DNA of 64,000 nucleotides from Bradysia coprophila. Taxonomy: Eukaryota; Arthropoda; Insecta; Diptera; Sciaridae. The notes below the pieces were generated by a model. It worked only from the letters and a program-made list of their open reading frames with translations. It had not been told where the DNA came from and searched no databases. Position 1 is the stretch's first letter. The number at the start of each line of letters is the position of its first letter. This document shows positions 47,900-61,300 of this stretch, one piece after another. Both the position numbers and the translations under genes were made by a program. The stretch lies in contig NC_050737.1 in NCBI RefSeq assembly GCF_014529535.1, positions 5,906,487 to 5,970,486 of the forward strand. The letters are read 5' to 3'.

Positions 47900-48041
47900 T
47901 GTTCCAAGGCCCAGCGAGTTGTCAAATTTCATCCATAGAGACATAACCTCATCATCTTTTATACGAAAACGGATCTATGTGGATGAAATCGTGTTCGTTC
48001 GACCAGTCAAAATTCGTGTTTACAGTTACTTGGAACGAACC
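47900..48041. mobile_element. MITE, family with TIR GGTNTGTTCCAA, copy 1
   Basis: The left arm TGTTCCAAGGCCCAGCGAGT and right arm TACAGTTACTTGGAACGAAC match 50608-50866. It contains TTTCATCCATAGAGACATAA, found as its complement in the other copy. Confidence 0.65.
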
Positions 48042-48054
48042 TATAGGTTTGAAA

Positions 48055-48256
48055 CACGACATAGTGAAATAAACCAGGCAATAGCGGTTCTTCTTTGAAA
48101 AGTCAAATAAGGGACCTAATACACGGTACGAAAATAAACTCAAATGAATACTGACATAAATTGAATTAATTTTATTCGCAAAATAAAAGGCTACCGGATA
48201 ATTCAGGTTCCTAGTCAAATCAAGCACTACTGCCTCGTTTATTTTACTTAGCCTTG
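48055..48256. mobile_element. hAT-like MITE, 202 bp
   Basis: Ends CACGACATAGTGAAATAAAC and complement of CAAGGCTAAGTAAAATAAAC; flanking octamers GTTTGAAA and GTTTGGAA agree at 7 of 8. Related to 43835-44037 and to the fragment at 22709-22803. Confidence 0.7.
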
Positions 48257-48559
48257 GTTTGGAACTATGGCATTGTGAGGGATCGATAGCATAAATGATA
48301 CCAAAAAGTATGTTTAAAAATGACGCGCTGACTCCGAACGACGCTGCTCTTATTCATGTATAGTGTGATTTCGTATATTTCGTGTATTTGCATGATTTGC
48401 ATCATTTGCATCACCTTTTATTTCGGTGTGAGAGACATATAATACATACACGCTGTAATATATGTATGTTTGGTAGAGGGGATATTTCGGTGCAAACAAT
48501 TGTGACATCTGTGATACTTTTACCGGTAACAATAGGTCGATTTAAAATTAAATGTAAGA

Positions 48560-49337
48560 ATGGATTTTAACATTCCGAGAAATGTGATAGTTATTGGGCA
48601 GCGAAACGATATTTCCGATGGACTGATCGAGGTAAATTCCGTAAACATTTTCAATTTTAACATCTTAGATTTAGTTTTTGTGACAGCACCGTTTCTCTCA
48701 CTATTCCCCGTATTCTCCGCATAATTTTCTCTCAATATTTTTTCTCCGAATGGAAGCTTGTTCATTTTTTAAATATATTTGAGGTAATACCGGTAATACG
48801 AGCGGATGATTCAACTTCGATTTTTTTTAAAATTACATTTTGCAGATTGCTATAAATTTAGCTGACGATGGAAAAACCGTTTGGTATTTGGCCTCGAAGC
48901 CTGTTGATAAATTGCCGGACATATTTTTGCGTCAGGACCGAGACACTTTAAAGCGAATCATCTTCACATACTGCAAATCGCTTGAAGCACTCAACCAAAA
49001 GCTAATGAATTTGGATAACACTTCCAATGTGAACGCAAGTTTAATAATCGTTGAGCCGTTGCATACGTTCTTTCCCGATTCAGTGGCCAGAAATTCCGAT
49101 CATTTCTTGCAAGCTCACGCGAAAACGCTGGCCATTCTACAGAGCTGTGTTTGTAGTTTAAATGGACGCCCCAACGGATCATGCTGGAGCATTGCTTCGT
49201 TGGACGATAGTGTCGGCTATAGTGGGGAGTGTGTGGCAACATTAATCGATTTATTTTATTATAAGAAAAACTGTGTGAGAGCAGCCGACACATCGATCGT
49301 TCGTTGGTTCGAAGATTTTCGAATAAAATTTTGTTAA
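48560..49337 (+). CDS. RecA-like protein resembling SWSAP1
   Basis: Two exons, 48560-48631 and 48846-49337, joined in phase (GAG|ATT); 187 residues. The N-terminus reads as a RecA-fold first strand and loop (NVIVIGQRNDISDGLIEIA), followed by a second strand (KTVWYLASKP), a segment RDTLKRIIFTYCKSLEAL and a Walker B-like strand SLIIVEPLH. This order and spacing match SWSAP1, the RAD51-paralogue-like partner of SWS1/ZSWIM7 in homologous recombination. The Walker A position lacks the GKT/GKS lysine (GQRNDISDG), so ATP binding is doubtful. It diverges from smt3 by 1.63 kb. An additional upstream coding exon cannot be excluded. Alternative: another degenerate RecA/KaiC-type ATPase. Confidence 0.55.
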
Positions 49338-49970
49338 AACAGTCCCAATGTTCAAACTTTGATCACGTTCAAGAGATGTTGCGTTGGAAATTTTGTATTG
49401 ACCGAAGAAAAATATAAAAGAAATGTTTTGAAAAGTGAGAAGTCTATGGTGGTACGCTGTCAAAGAAATGATAAGCTGTTCTGTATACGTTGCAGTTGCA
49501 TAGCTGATAGCTGAACACAACCAATTTTTTGGCTACTGTCCAATGAAAAAGTAAAGGTCTAGTTGATATTTCTTTTATTAATAGCAACCGCTTGGACGCT
49601 TACAGATCGATAGAGGTAATGGCTTGGGGAATAGTAGAATACGATTATGTCCTTTTTTGGACATTTTATTTTTTGGGCAAATGGGAAATACTTAGGTCAA
49701 ACTGGACTTATATTTAAAGCTACATGGGCCGCAAATCACCTTTATTATGTTCCAAGCTCATCTTTGGACGCCTTCAGAATATAAAATCTTGTGTATGTAT
49801 GTGAGCCTCGCCTCATATCAACAAAATTCACCCGAAAACTCAATTTTTTATCTTTGTACTCGCGAAGTCTTGCGGTAATGAATGTTACCGCAAATGTCAT
49901 CGGATACTAATTCATATCCGTCATTTGCAGCAAGTATAGCAGCTTTCTACAAAGAAAACATAAAATTTTA
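49338..49970. other. Intergenic, nothing recognised
   Basis: Downstream of the SWSAP1-like gene; no exon or repeat arms identified. Confidence 0.4.
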
Positions 49971-49977
49971 GCTGACG

Positions 49978-50102
49978 CATCGCACTTCAAGCATGAGTAG
50001 TACTCTAAATAGGGTACTGAAACATGATAGTGTGTCACACAAATGTGATAGTACTCTATTTGGCAACTTTCAACTATGATCACTTTTGCTTGGAGTGCGT
50101 TG
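49978..50102. mobile_element. hAT-like MITE, 125 bp, intact copy
   Basis: Ends CATCGCACTTCAAGC and complement of CAACGCACTCCAAGC, flanked by GCTGACG at 49971-49977 and 50103-50109. The other copy (22658-22892) is disrupted. Confidence 0.75.
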
Positions 50103-50402
50103 GCTGACGACAAATTACAGTAAAGTAAATAATGACAACTTCGTTGTTTCACAATTAGCTTCAGAATTCCGCTTATCTTTGGACGTTTTCCCACTTCCAG
50201 TGGTGTTACCTTCTAATCTATTCCTTCGATTTTATGTGTTTGTTCTTAAAGTCGGATTCCGTTTCGCAGAGTGGTTCAAACACCGTATATTTTTGGATGT
50301 TTTCCCACTTCCTGCTATAATAACGCATTCCATTTCGAAGATAGTTCACTTCTATGACGCGGGTACACCATACAGACCCTACAGACCATACATCATAAAA
50401 TG

Positions 50403-50532
50403 ACATGTATGTTCACTTTTGCAATTTTTTATATGGCGTGCCGCGGATACAAAGTTGTTCGAAAATTTTTTGAACAACTTCGTCCCCGCTGCATCCCATT
50501 CCCATATAAAAAATTGCAAAAGTGAACATGTA
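50403..50532. mobile_element. Hairpin MITE, about 130 bp
   Basis: Arms GTTCACTTTTGCAATTTTTT and complement ending GTGAAC, with an inner palindrome AAGTTGTTC / GAACAACTT. GC-richer centre (GCCGCGG) than its surroundings. Confidence 0.7.
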
Positions 50533-50607
50533 ACTAATTTTTTCTATTGTGTCCCCGCAGCTAAAACGTGAACAATTTCCGCAATGGAATAATCTATGCC
50601 TTCGATA

Positions 50608-50866
50608 GGTGTGTTCCAAATAACTGTAAATGCGAACTTTGACAACCCGAACCACGACGATTTCATCCACAGACGACATAACCTTTGTTTTTTGCAAAAA
50701 TTTTGAGGCGCCGTGTACTCGTATACTTATAAAAACAGCTTTCAAAAAATTTTACGTATTGAAGCTGCTTCGCGCTAATTTCGGCAGCTCATTTTTCATG
50801 AGAAAATGTTTAGGTTATGTTGTCTATGGATGAAATTCGACAATTCGTATGGCCTTGGAACAGACC
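50608..50866. mobile_element. MITE, TA-flanked, family with TIR GGTNTGTTCCAA, copy 2
   Basis: Starts GGTGTGTTCCAAATAACTG and ends CCTTGGAACAGACC, bordered by TA on both sides. Longer than the 47900 copy. Tc1/mariner-type by its TA flanks. Confidence 0.7.
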
Positions 50867-51312
50867 TAGGTCAATATTGTATTGTTTCTTTTCACAGTCG
50901 TAAAATAGGCACTGATCTTAAGCCATCACACACACATCCTTAGGCTTAACACAATGCAGAAATTTTTACATTTAGCTAAAGGGGCTAGAAATACCGATAG
51001 TTTTCCGTTGTTTTCACACTAGCACTATCATAACAAATCTGTGTGTTCGATAGTATCATTTTTCGTCTGAGCGCGTTTGGGCTAATGTATTTTTAACCAA
51101 TAAATTGTTTGCACAACGGGGAAATGCTGTTTGAAAACTAACGCACAAATGTAATAGATTTTTGTATAATTCTGGAACATTTCTATAGTACATTTCGTCA
51201 TAAAGTCGGAGCTCTATTTGTTGTGAATCAACTTCACAGCGATGACATTTCATGTTGTTTCACCAGAAAGTAGAGCAAGAATGAAGTACTACAGTCAAAT
51301 TTAACGCCTTAT

Positions 51313-51479
51313 AATTCACGCCGTAAGTGCGGTTGAAATTGAAAATGGAAAGTGCGGAGGCCGTTCTAACGTAGCGTCATTTTCTTATATAATGAAGCGT
51401 TGAAATGTATTTTTCGGTTCACTTTTTCATCGAATCGTTCACTTAAAATTCAAATTTTAGGCACAATTACGGTGTGAAT
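51313..51479. mobile_element. MITE, family with end ATTCACGCCGT, copy 2
   Basis: Ends AATTCACGCCGTAAGTGC and GCACAATTACGGTGTGAAT. Aligns with 47273-47434. Confidence 0.7.
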
Positions 51480-54400
51480 ACGCTGCAGGTAATGCTTCGA
51501 AATGTTTTCGTCAGTGTGCGAAGTAATTGTGGAACGTGTAAAGTTTAGTGTTGGCAAATTTATTGATTTCCAAAAAAAAATTGAAACTAATTGTTTGAAT
51601 GCACAAAACATTTTAATATAAACTTAAAAATTGGTACAACAATTTAAAAAATTAGAGACTATTTATATCTACAATTATACACATATTGTATTTAACCACT
51701 TTTTTTAAATTTATATTTTTTATTTATATTTTTATTCGACATTATACACAGAATATTTCATTTTATTAAAATTCATACTTTTTTATCAAGAAATTTCCCA
51801 ATGTCGAATTTATACTGAAAACTTATTACATAAATTTTATAATTTAAATTTTTTTTCATGCTTTTATTTCATTTGATGTTTAGTTTTTTTTTTGCCTTTT
51901 ACATTGACTAGTGTTATAATATAATAAGAATTTTTTTTCTCGACATTTAGAAATATTTTTGTTTTTGTTGTAATAATATATTTGCTAAAAAGAGTCAAAT
52001 AGGGGTTGTCTTTCGGTTTTGTTTTGGGCATATCTTCGAATACGAACTCAAATTGAACAAAAAATAATTTTTCTCTCAAAATTGATGTTGTTTTACTAAA
52101 ATGAAAGAATTTTAAAAAATATCAATTCTAGAAACTACACCTTCCTCAACTAGTTCATTTTTGACCGGTAACGTGGAAAACACATACGAACAGTTTAAAA
52201 CCGATTATTTCTAGAGAATTCTGTGAAAAAAGTTGGGAATACACAATTTCAGACATTAGGTTAAGAGGATACAAGTACGCCTTAATTTACAGTTGCTAGG
52301 AAAACCGTCATTTTCGTCTGCCCGATATCGATTTATGGTTTGCGATAAATTCCTAACTTAACGGAAGATAGACAATGTTGATATTTGGACTGTTAAGAAT
52401 GAATGAATTAAAAGAAACCAACTGTTTACAAGCGGCAACAGTATTGTGAAACAATAAAAATAAATCTTTTACTTTTTTGATTTAAGGTGTCGTCTAGTGC
52501 TTGATACAAATTCTGTTACTTTATTTGGTTTAACAAATATTTTCAATACACCGAAAAAAATATCTATCTCAAACTCGTCCCTTGTTTCCAACGTCATCCT
52601 TGATATAACAGATCACTAGCCGTTTGTAAAAAGTCGCAGCTTTTTTTCAATTCCCATTTTTAGAAAATATATGGTAAAATGATGATAAAATGAATGAATG
52701 TGGAACACCAAAACGATCCGGTTCTGATACTCGTGTCAGACAAATTTCACTTGGAAATTTTCTAAAGTTCACTCAAACTTCATAAATTTAGGTAGTTGCG
52801 GTGTGTGGCTGCAATGATGTGCAGTTTGAATGACTCGTATGATCTAATCTAAATACGATCAATTTGTGTCATCTTGCGCAGAAGGTCTGTGTGTACTTCA
52901 AGACGGACGTCATGTTAAGCCAATGGTCTACACTGTTAATGTGAGGTCTCAAATCAAACAAACTAAGTTGAGTAGATGCGTGTCTTTAGAAGCTTACGTT
53001 CGGATTTATCGAGGAAAGTCCATTTTGTAAATAAATTGCATTTGTAGTAAAACAAGCCATTTTTTTTGTTTAAAAAAAAATTAAAATATTTTTTAATGAA
53101 TTTACGTATCGCTAAAAATAAGAAATTTTTGGAAGTAGAAAATATTAACTCTACGAATTACGAAAATTTCCCAATTATTTTTCCATTTTTTTTTTTAATT
53201 CTTCTATAATTTAATACCTGTTAGCTTGAAAATACTGACTAATAATGTTTTTTTTTCTCTTAAATTCATTTGTAAATCTATTAAGTGATTAACTGAATTT
53301 ATTTGTAACGTATTGTAATATAATCTTTCTTTAAAATAATTTAAAAAAGAAACATCACAATCCTTCGGAAATGATAGACTTTCAGTCTATAAGCAATTTA
53401 TTCCCTCTATTATTTTTCTTTTTATTTATATAAAACCGAATTGTAGTATATATTCATATATATATTTATATAATGACTATCTTTTTTTATTTATTAATAT
53501 AATATTTTGTTCAATTGTAATTTTTTTCTGTTTATTTTTTTCTTTTTTTTCTTCTTCTTCATTTATATTTATTAATTTATAATTTTATTTATTGTGTTCA
53601 TTTTTAGTTTTGTTTTTATTTTATATAGAAAAAATATAGTTTCACTAATCTTCCATTGATATCTAAATGTATTACTTTGGTTTCTTCTTTTTTTCATGTA
53701 GAAAATACTAATTTATTATAATTTAAAAAACATAAAAAAGAAAATTAAAAGCATCTTGTTTCGTTATCAACAAATTGTCTCTCTCTCCTCTACACATACT
53801 TACAGATTTCTTGTATACAAATAAATAAAAGACAATTTCCTGTCGGAATATAGCTTCTCTTGATTATTATTTCTTTTCTCATTTTTGTTTTCTTTTTCTG
53901 TTTATAAATACAAATAGAAGATATTTTAACATTGATGGACACAGATTTAGTTGAAAAATTATTTTTTTTTATTTTGTTTATATTTGTTTTATTTTTTTAA
54001 AAACAACAATTAATTTGAACTATAATTTTCATTAGAAGTTTTAAATTAAACAAAATAATTAAATTTAAAGAAAAAATTAACAAATTTATTTCGTTTTATG
54101 TTTTTTTATATCATTTTCAACGTTTATTGATATTTTAATTGAAAAATTACAATATTTTTTTTTGTTTTGTTTATTATTTCATCATGTACTTGTTGTAGCG
54201 CCTGAAAGCCGCGCTCGTGGCGTCTTTTTTTTAATAATTGTCTTGTTGTTTTTTTAGTTATTTTTATTTTTGAATTAGGGGGGAAAGTTGATGATATTAA
54301 GAGATTTTTGTTGTTTTTGTTGTCGTTTTGATTTCTTTTTAACGGAAAAATAGAAACGATATTTGGATGACATTAAATGTTACGATCAAATTTTGGAAAA

Positions 54401-55033
54401 TAAATTATTTACTCAGAACGAAGAAGGAATCTGAAATTTGTGCAACATATTTATGGACATTTTGTGTTGAATACAATTTCTATCTGACAGAAAAAAATAT
54501 CTCTTCAAAACTCGTGAAGCATTACAAAACAGATACCAGCATTGATTTATTGTTGCGAACCCTCGGAAGCTATACGATATCAATACTGATATGAAATAGT
54601 TGCCTGGGGATAATATCCTTTATTGTCACCAGTTGTCAGTTTCATTGTTTTACATGTATGTGTACATATACTCCTGGAGAAGTTAGTACATGTACTTTCG
54701 ACAAGAAATATTTGTGAAATTTATGGACTTAAATGCATTAGGTACATACAATGTACCTGGTACATATTTGCGGATTTCTCTAACTTCCACCTCTTTCGCT
54801 TTGTCCACAGTTAGTAACACATAAAACAAATTTCAGATTTCTTCGATGTCATTTCACTTTTAATTAGTTTTTGGTATTTCAGTTAAACGTCTAAGATTCG
54901 CAATCCTTTCGAAGGGAGAAGCATCTAATGACGAGGGAATTCTATTCTATGTTTCAAATTCTCTAAATCTTTACATCGCATCATGCTGAATTTACAGGCA
55001 AGGAAAAATAAGAAGCTATCATTGCAATCCAAT
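51480..55033. other. Very AT-rich, T-skewed, no gene recognised
   Basis: Long runs of T and TTTATTT-type motifs on the + strand. The only GC-richer spot is GCGCCTGAAAGCCGCGCTCGTGG-like sequence around 54198-54220. No splice-bounded coding segment found. It may be intron or UTR of a gene beyond the window, or simple intergenic DNA. Confidence 0.45.
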
Positions 55034-55473
55034 GGACTGAAGTTTTGACAAGTTATTTTTAATCGACGTAAAACATATTTTAAATAAAAAATTGTTTTAC
55101 GGGATGTCTCTAAAATGCACTGATCTTTTTAAAACTTCGTCTAAACTTCGAAACGTATAGCCGCCCGAAAGAAAATTACAAAATGGCGGCCCTATATTTT
55201 TGATTTGACATTGTTTTTAGAAATTCTTTTGATCAGAATTGTCAATACCCATGTAGTTCTTGCTGCAGAACTCCGTACACATACTTATTTTATTCGAGAC
55301 TGGAAACGGCCTCCGGCACATTTTAGGCAGCTGACAAAATTGGGTCGATTTTGGGTCGTCCTTTGTAAACAAAATTAATTTTATAAAAAAATCTGTGCAT
55401 TTTAAAGGGATACGGTAGAACAATTTTTTACTTAGAATAACGTTCTGCGTTGATTTGGTCAAAACTTCAATCC
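55034..55473. mobile_element. 440-bp inverted-repeat element
   Basis: Ends GGACTGAAGTTTTGAC and GTCAAAACTTCAATCC. Second-order arms AAAAAATTGTTTTACGGGAT and its near complement. Related sequence at 3190-3235 and 3491-3655. No target duplication resolved. Confidence 0.65.
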
Positions 55474-58162
55474 CCCATTGTCCTTATTCAGACCACATGC
55501 ATTAAATGTTTCGACATTTACCTATGTATATATGCTAACGTGTGTGTATATATCGCATGTGAATTGAATATCATCAATTGGATTGTATTCGTTGTATGTG
55601 AATTGTTGCATGAAGCGACCATAAGTCTCAAATTGATTTTAGAGAATTGATTACCACAATGTTAAATCCCTGCTTCCTTTTAGTGCGTTATGGCGTGCCA
55701 ATTTAGGATAAGACTTCATTTACTACAAGCCCATGTCCTATGTGATACAACTAAATATCTGAAATATTGACAATCTTGACAATGGTAGGCTTTATCGTCA
55801 TTAGACTCGAACATCCAGTCGATTTTGCAAGCACAACACGTTTCACATCTTCAATGTAAATTGGCACACCCTAATTGAACGATCATCGCCTCGAGATTAG
55901 CACTTTTAGTATAGGTTTTTCTCAGTGCATGATGATATGCAAAATCAAAATGACTTTTTCTTTAAATAAAATTTTATGTTTGAAATAGAAAAACTAAAGA
56001 ATGTCCATGTCTAGCCACTTGTTACATTTTTTTAAAAATATTTTGTAAAGACGAAAGGCCTGTGATTAGTTTTTCTGTTTAAATATGTGTGTTTGGTTTT
56101 TGTTTCAGTGAAAGAGGAGATCCTGATTTTACTTGTTGTTAGTTTTACTTTACGTTAAGTAGAAAAATTGTACGAAAGAAATTTGATCACGTCGATGTAA
56201 CTTTCACAAAGCGTTTTTTTGTTTGTTTGTTTAAATTTATGTTTAATATTCAAAATTTTTGTATTAATTTTGTCTTAAATAGTAGAAAAAATCGGGTCCC
56301 TCTCTAATCAGAATGAAGAGACTAGTACGTTTTTATGAACTCTGCAATTTTATGCGTAAAGTTTAAAGTAAAAATTAAATTAAAAAAGAGAAAAAACAAT
56401 AAATTGGACAAAAATATATTTTTTTAATTCTAGAAAAAAGACGATGTATTGATGTCAAAATTGACATGAGAAGTAGTTGGTTCTGAAGATTTTTGTTCTA
56501 CGTTTTTTGTTTGCAAGAATTTTTCTTTGGATGAATAGATGTAATATGAATTATGAACAAAAAATGAAGAGGTGGAATAAAGCTTCTTGTCGTATAGAAA
56601 TTAAAAATTAGAAAAAATGTATTTTTTGAGATTTTTGTTTGTCAATTTTTGATCTAAAAATATATTTATAAGTCGTAGATATTTTTTTCTTTTATATTTT
56701 TCTTTTGTTTATTTTATTTTTATAATGACTTTTATGTAAGTATAGCAAAGTAATCCCATCCAATTCGCTATCAACGTAAATTGGATCGTTTTTGTACTGA
56801 AGGTGGAACCACTTTTGTATTTCTTTTATTTCTTTTCTCTTTTTTTTTTTTAATTATTTTTTTTCTTGGTTTTAGCATCATGAAACAGAAGTTCCAATCG
56901 GATGATCGGCTACCAAAATAATAATGCTTTAGTGTTATATTTTGTTTGGTTTTGCTTAAATAAAATATTTTTTTAATTTAAATTTATATTTACTATTAAA
57001 TCACGCTAATTATAATGGATTTTATATTTCTTGTATGTTCTTTTTTAGGTCTATTTAGCTGCATTTTAAATTAATTTCTCATTTTAACACATCTACTATT
57101 TCTGTTCTAAATTCGAACTTATTTAATTTTTTTTTATTTAAATAATTGGTTACCTACCAGAGTTTTTTCTCTTCTTTTTCTTTGTAATGCTGTGTAACGT
57201 ATTTATTATATTTTATTCTGTTTAGAAAAATAACGAAATTAACTACAGTTTTCTGTTTCTTTTTTTTTGTAATTTAAATTTAAATTTTCTTTCTTTTATT
57301 TTTCAGTATATAAAATATATTTTTTTCTATTTCATTTACGAATCGTTTTTTTTTGTTTGTAACAAATTAAAATTATTTTTTTTCTACATTTTAATTTTCT
57401 TTCGATACTCAATAGGTAATATGCGTTCTTCGATCGGAACATTGAATAATTGCTGTACAAAAGTAAAATTTATTTTTCTATTTAAAAATTCTGCTTTTTT
57501 ATTTCGTAAGAGAACAAATCAATCCCATTTTAAAAAAGCGCATTGATCAGTGTAACAAAATGGAAAATCTTATTTTGAACTTGTTAGGATCGTTTTCAAA
57601 AACAAACCAAAAAATATCCAACTTGCAAATTTTATCAAAGTTTATTGGTCGTTTTTGTATAAACAGTGAGGAGAGAGAAAAGGGAGAAGAGACAGATAGT
57701 TGGGGATGAGCCTTACAGTATATGGCTCCTCAAATTGTCTACAGACTTTCAAATGGTCATTTCAATTCGTGGACTTGGGTTGCACTAATAGAATACTATA
57801 CTGCGGTGTGGTAAGCTAGTAACAATCAAGCAGAGCCGAGCTGATCATATGGACTATCAAGAAGACACTGAAGTACTAGCCATCAATAGGTCAAAATTTA
57901 GAAGTCAATAATTCTGAACGAATACCCTTTCATAGGCAAGCACATTATTGTCCAATCTATTATTTCTGTTGATTTGTTTAATGTTTTGGCTTTATCAATC
58001 GACGAATTAATACAAAAACGTTTACTTCATTCGACTTAATCCCACAATTTTCTTTATATGAGCAAAGAATGGTTTATGGCATTTTTGACACGATTTTCGA
58101 TAACACATTACAAAAGGTTCGATTATGAGTTTAGATTCGTTTCCATTTCAACTTGGATCTTA
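55474..58162. other. AT-rich, no gene recognised
   Basis: Low-complexity A/T tracts. No exon, RNA gene or clear repeat arms. Confidence 0.4.
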
Positions 58163-58316
58163 CATACTCGGAATTTTGAAGACCGACACATGATTCTGTT
58201 TCTGTGTTTTACTTGAGTTTCTGATTTCTCCATATAAAAATACATGCAAAATTCACAAAAAACCAGCAAACCACGAAACAGAAAATGTGTCGGTTTTCAA
58301 AAATCCGTGAGTGTGT
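58163..58316. mobile_element. MITE, uninterrupted relative of 26290-30163
   Basis: Ends CTCGGAATTTTGAAGACCGA and complement of CACTCACGGATTTTTGAAAA. The middle (TTCTCCATATAAAAATACAT) is the same as at 30080-30115 and spans without a break the site where the LINE sits in the other copy. Confidence 0.85.
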
Positions 58317-61300
58317 TAAGATATTAGAATATAATTGAAGGTGAGACCAATAAAAGTTTGAAAAAAAGTACAAATTTTCTATATAACATTTTTGGATATA
58401 CGAGCTACTACCACCCCACCGAATGAAATGCACTTTTATTATCAACTTTTTTCTGCTGACTTTCACCGCAGCGTATGACAAAACAGTTTCATTAATTTTA
58501 TTTTTGTTCGATGGTGTGTGATTGTGCTAGGCCAGGTAATAAAAACCAAAATTTGCTTAAACAATGAAAAAAATATCATTTCGAGCCTAAATTATTAATC
58601 GTAAAAATTTGTTTCAAATGCATCATTGTTCATTTTTACTGCCGTTTGCAATCCCGAAGTGTTTTAAAAGTAAAATCTCATTAAAATGTAATTTACTATT
58701 TTTTGTCTTCTTTTGTAATGTACTAGTTTAGTTTGAATATTATTTTAACGCATCGTATTCTTTGGGTCATCTTCTTTTAAACACATAATTTTCTATTGAT
58801 TATTCATTTAACTAGATATTCATTTTACTGATTGATTTTTCATTTTTTTTTTAAATTTATTTTCTATGGAGATTGTAGTTTTATTATTTTTTTTAAACAT
58901 TTACTTTTTTGTTGAGAAATATTGCTATAATTAATGTACTGATAAGTATGAATAGTATTTTTCTCTTCCATTTTTTTGATTCATTTAACATCAATTTTTT
59001 GAATGAATTTTTTAGTTTATTTGTTTTTATTTCATTACATCAAGAGCATTTAAGGATTTTCTTTTGAATTGATCTTTGTTAATTAAAGGAACAAAAACAT
59101 ATTTAAATAAAATATTGTAAGTGAATTCCACATCAAACAATTTAATCATTAGCTCATGATAAAATAAAAAAGTTTTTTTTTTGTTTTTTTTTTTTTCATT
59201 TTTTCTTTATAGTAAAACATTTTTCTGAATAAATATATAAATTTATTTATTTATATTTTCCTTTCCTTTTTTATATTCTAAATAGAAACTCGAATAAAAA
59301 ATCTACAATATATTTACTATGTATTAATATATACATATGGCTATATGTATTGTATATATATTTTTTATAATTTTATCAATTTACCTTTTTATCCTAAGTT
59401 TTAAATATCTGAATGTATAGGTTTTTTATTTGCAATTTTTATTTTTTTATGATTTCTTCTCCTTCTTTTTATATTTTAAACTTGAACAGTATATCCATAT
59501 GTCATTTTTTAATTTATTTGTTATTTTATTTTTGTCTTTCTTTGAAAAAATAATCAACACATCTACACTGGTTTGTTTTTAAGAAATGATTTTTTGTTTG
59601 TTTTTATAAATTATTATTCTCTTTTACTCATTTTCTTTGTTCTCTTCGATTTCTATTTTCTTAATGGATTTCTCAGTTTATTGACTATAAATATCGGGAA
59701 TTTGATTTTCTTATCAATCATTCATGGGTTATAACTTACACTCATGATTCGTCACCACGTCACCAGGGCCTGATATTTGTATAAATTTTCATTGAAAAAC
59801 ATTTAATGAAAATGATGAAATTCATGCCGTAGTAGATGCTTCCAAAATTCAAACAATTTTAACTGACAATGGATAACGCCAACACCAACTGTTCTACACA
59901 GTGCGTCAAAATTTTCCGTTTGAAAGTTGTGTACACTTGCGTAGTATATTGACTATGGTTTTGAAACACAATCGCTGAGTATGCACTCACTCATCCGTAC
60001 AATGTCGACATCGATTTATAGAAACGATCAACAATATATCATTTATAAACATCATTTTTTGAGTGATTGTTGTCACAACGCGTAACGACGGCGTAACATT
60101 ACGTCTAGTTATAACCGAATTATTTGTGCAAACAAAATGATCTTAAGGAATTATAATTTATTGTAAGCAGCCATGACGTGTTTTGTTCGTATTGAGGGTA
60201 AAAATATATATTTTGCGATCTAATCTTCTCATTTGTATCATGATTTTGCGATATGGAACGCTTAAATAGTAGCTATCCCATTGCTTCAACACTAGAAGAG
60301 CTATGATTTCAAGAAATTGGAATGTCAGCGGCGAGTGTTAGACTAGCCCGATTTTTTTAAAAATTGTAATTAATTTTAGTTTGATTTTCGGGCCAAATTT
60401 ATTATGTAGACTACACAGACTGTATATATATGCGGTTATATATTCGAGGACCGGAATGGCCATATGGGATTTCTGGAGATGCCCGAAGGGCCTTTACATT
60501 TTTAGTTTGAACAAAAAGCTTTTTTTCTACATTATCGTCAAACAACGCCTGAAAGTCTTATGGCTAGCTTTCCGAATATTCTAGCGTTCAAAGATATAGC
60601 TCTAAAAATGTTGAAACTATCAAAGAGTTCGTCTTTAGATGAGTATAAGCACACTCAAAGAGTTCAGACTCTTTAGGAGTTAGTGGGTCTAAAGTTGCAA
60701 AGCTCACAAAGAGGAAGGGGCTCAAGTTGTCTCAGCCACCACTTAATATAGATGCGATCAGCGGATGGTTAATATTTATGAACTTAACTCTATCCTCAAA
60801 TCAAACAATTTAGTTTTTTTTTTTAAATATTATAGCAGGTACACTTAAGCTACCATAACATAATTTTTCGTTTCAATCTTTTTCATCTCACAATTATGTT
60901 TGGTATTTTAAAATACTTATACAAATTTTCGTGTTAATCGTGTGCCGATTTTTCCATCATCCTTACTTATCATTTATTATTTTGGATGAGTCGTTATTAC
61001 CAGTTGAGAATAATTTATTTTATTGGCTCTACCTTTTTCTTAATGATTGCACCAATGGAATGGATGTTTGTTTTTTTTAATTAAAAAAAGGAATAATTTT
61101 GTTTTTCGCATGGAAAATATGTTTTTTGTTTGTTTTTTTCGTTTATAGTTTCATTTTAAATGTTTCTTTTTGTATAATTTTATGTGTTTTAATATTTTTG
61201 TTTTGTATTTTTTGTTGTAATATAGCACCTTATTTTTAATCAAATACAATGTTTCACATTTAATATTTTAAACAAAAAATATCAAACATCGATAGGTGTG

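Noticed and set aside
47886-48098. Peptide similarity between frames at 47886-48098 and 50413-50745 (shared VYSYLE.TYR), hinting at a small gene family
   Set aside because: Both frames cross copies of the same non-coding MITE (47900-48041 and 50608-50866); the similarity is inherited from the transposon.
53376-53400. Small hairpin GATAGACTTTCAGTCTATA considered as an RNA gene
   Set aside because: Too short for a tRNA or known ncRNA and no promoter boxes; likely chance.
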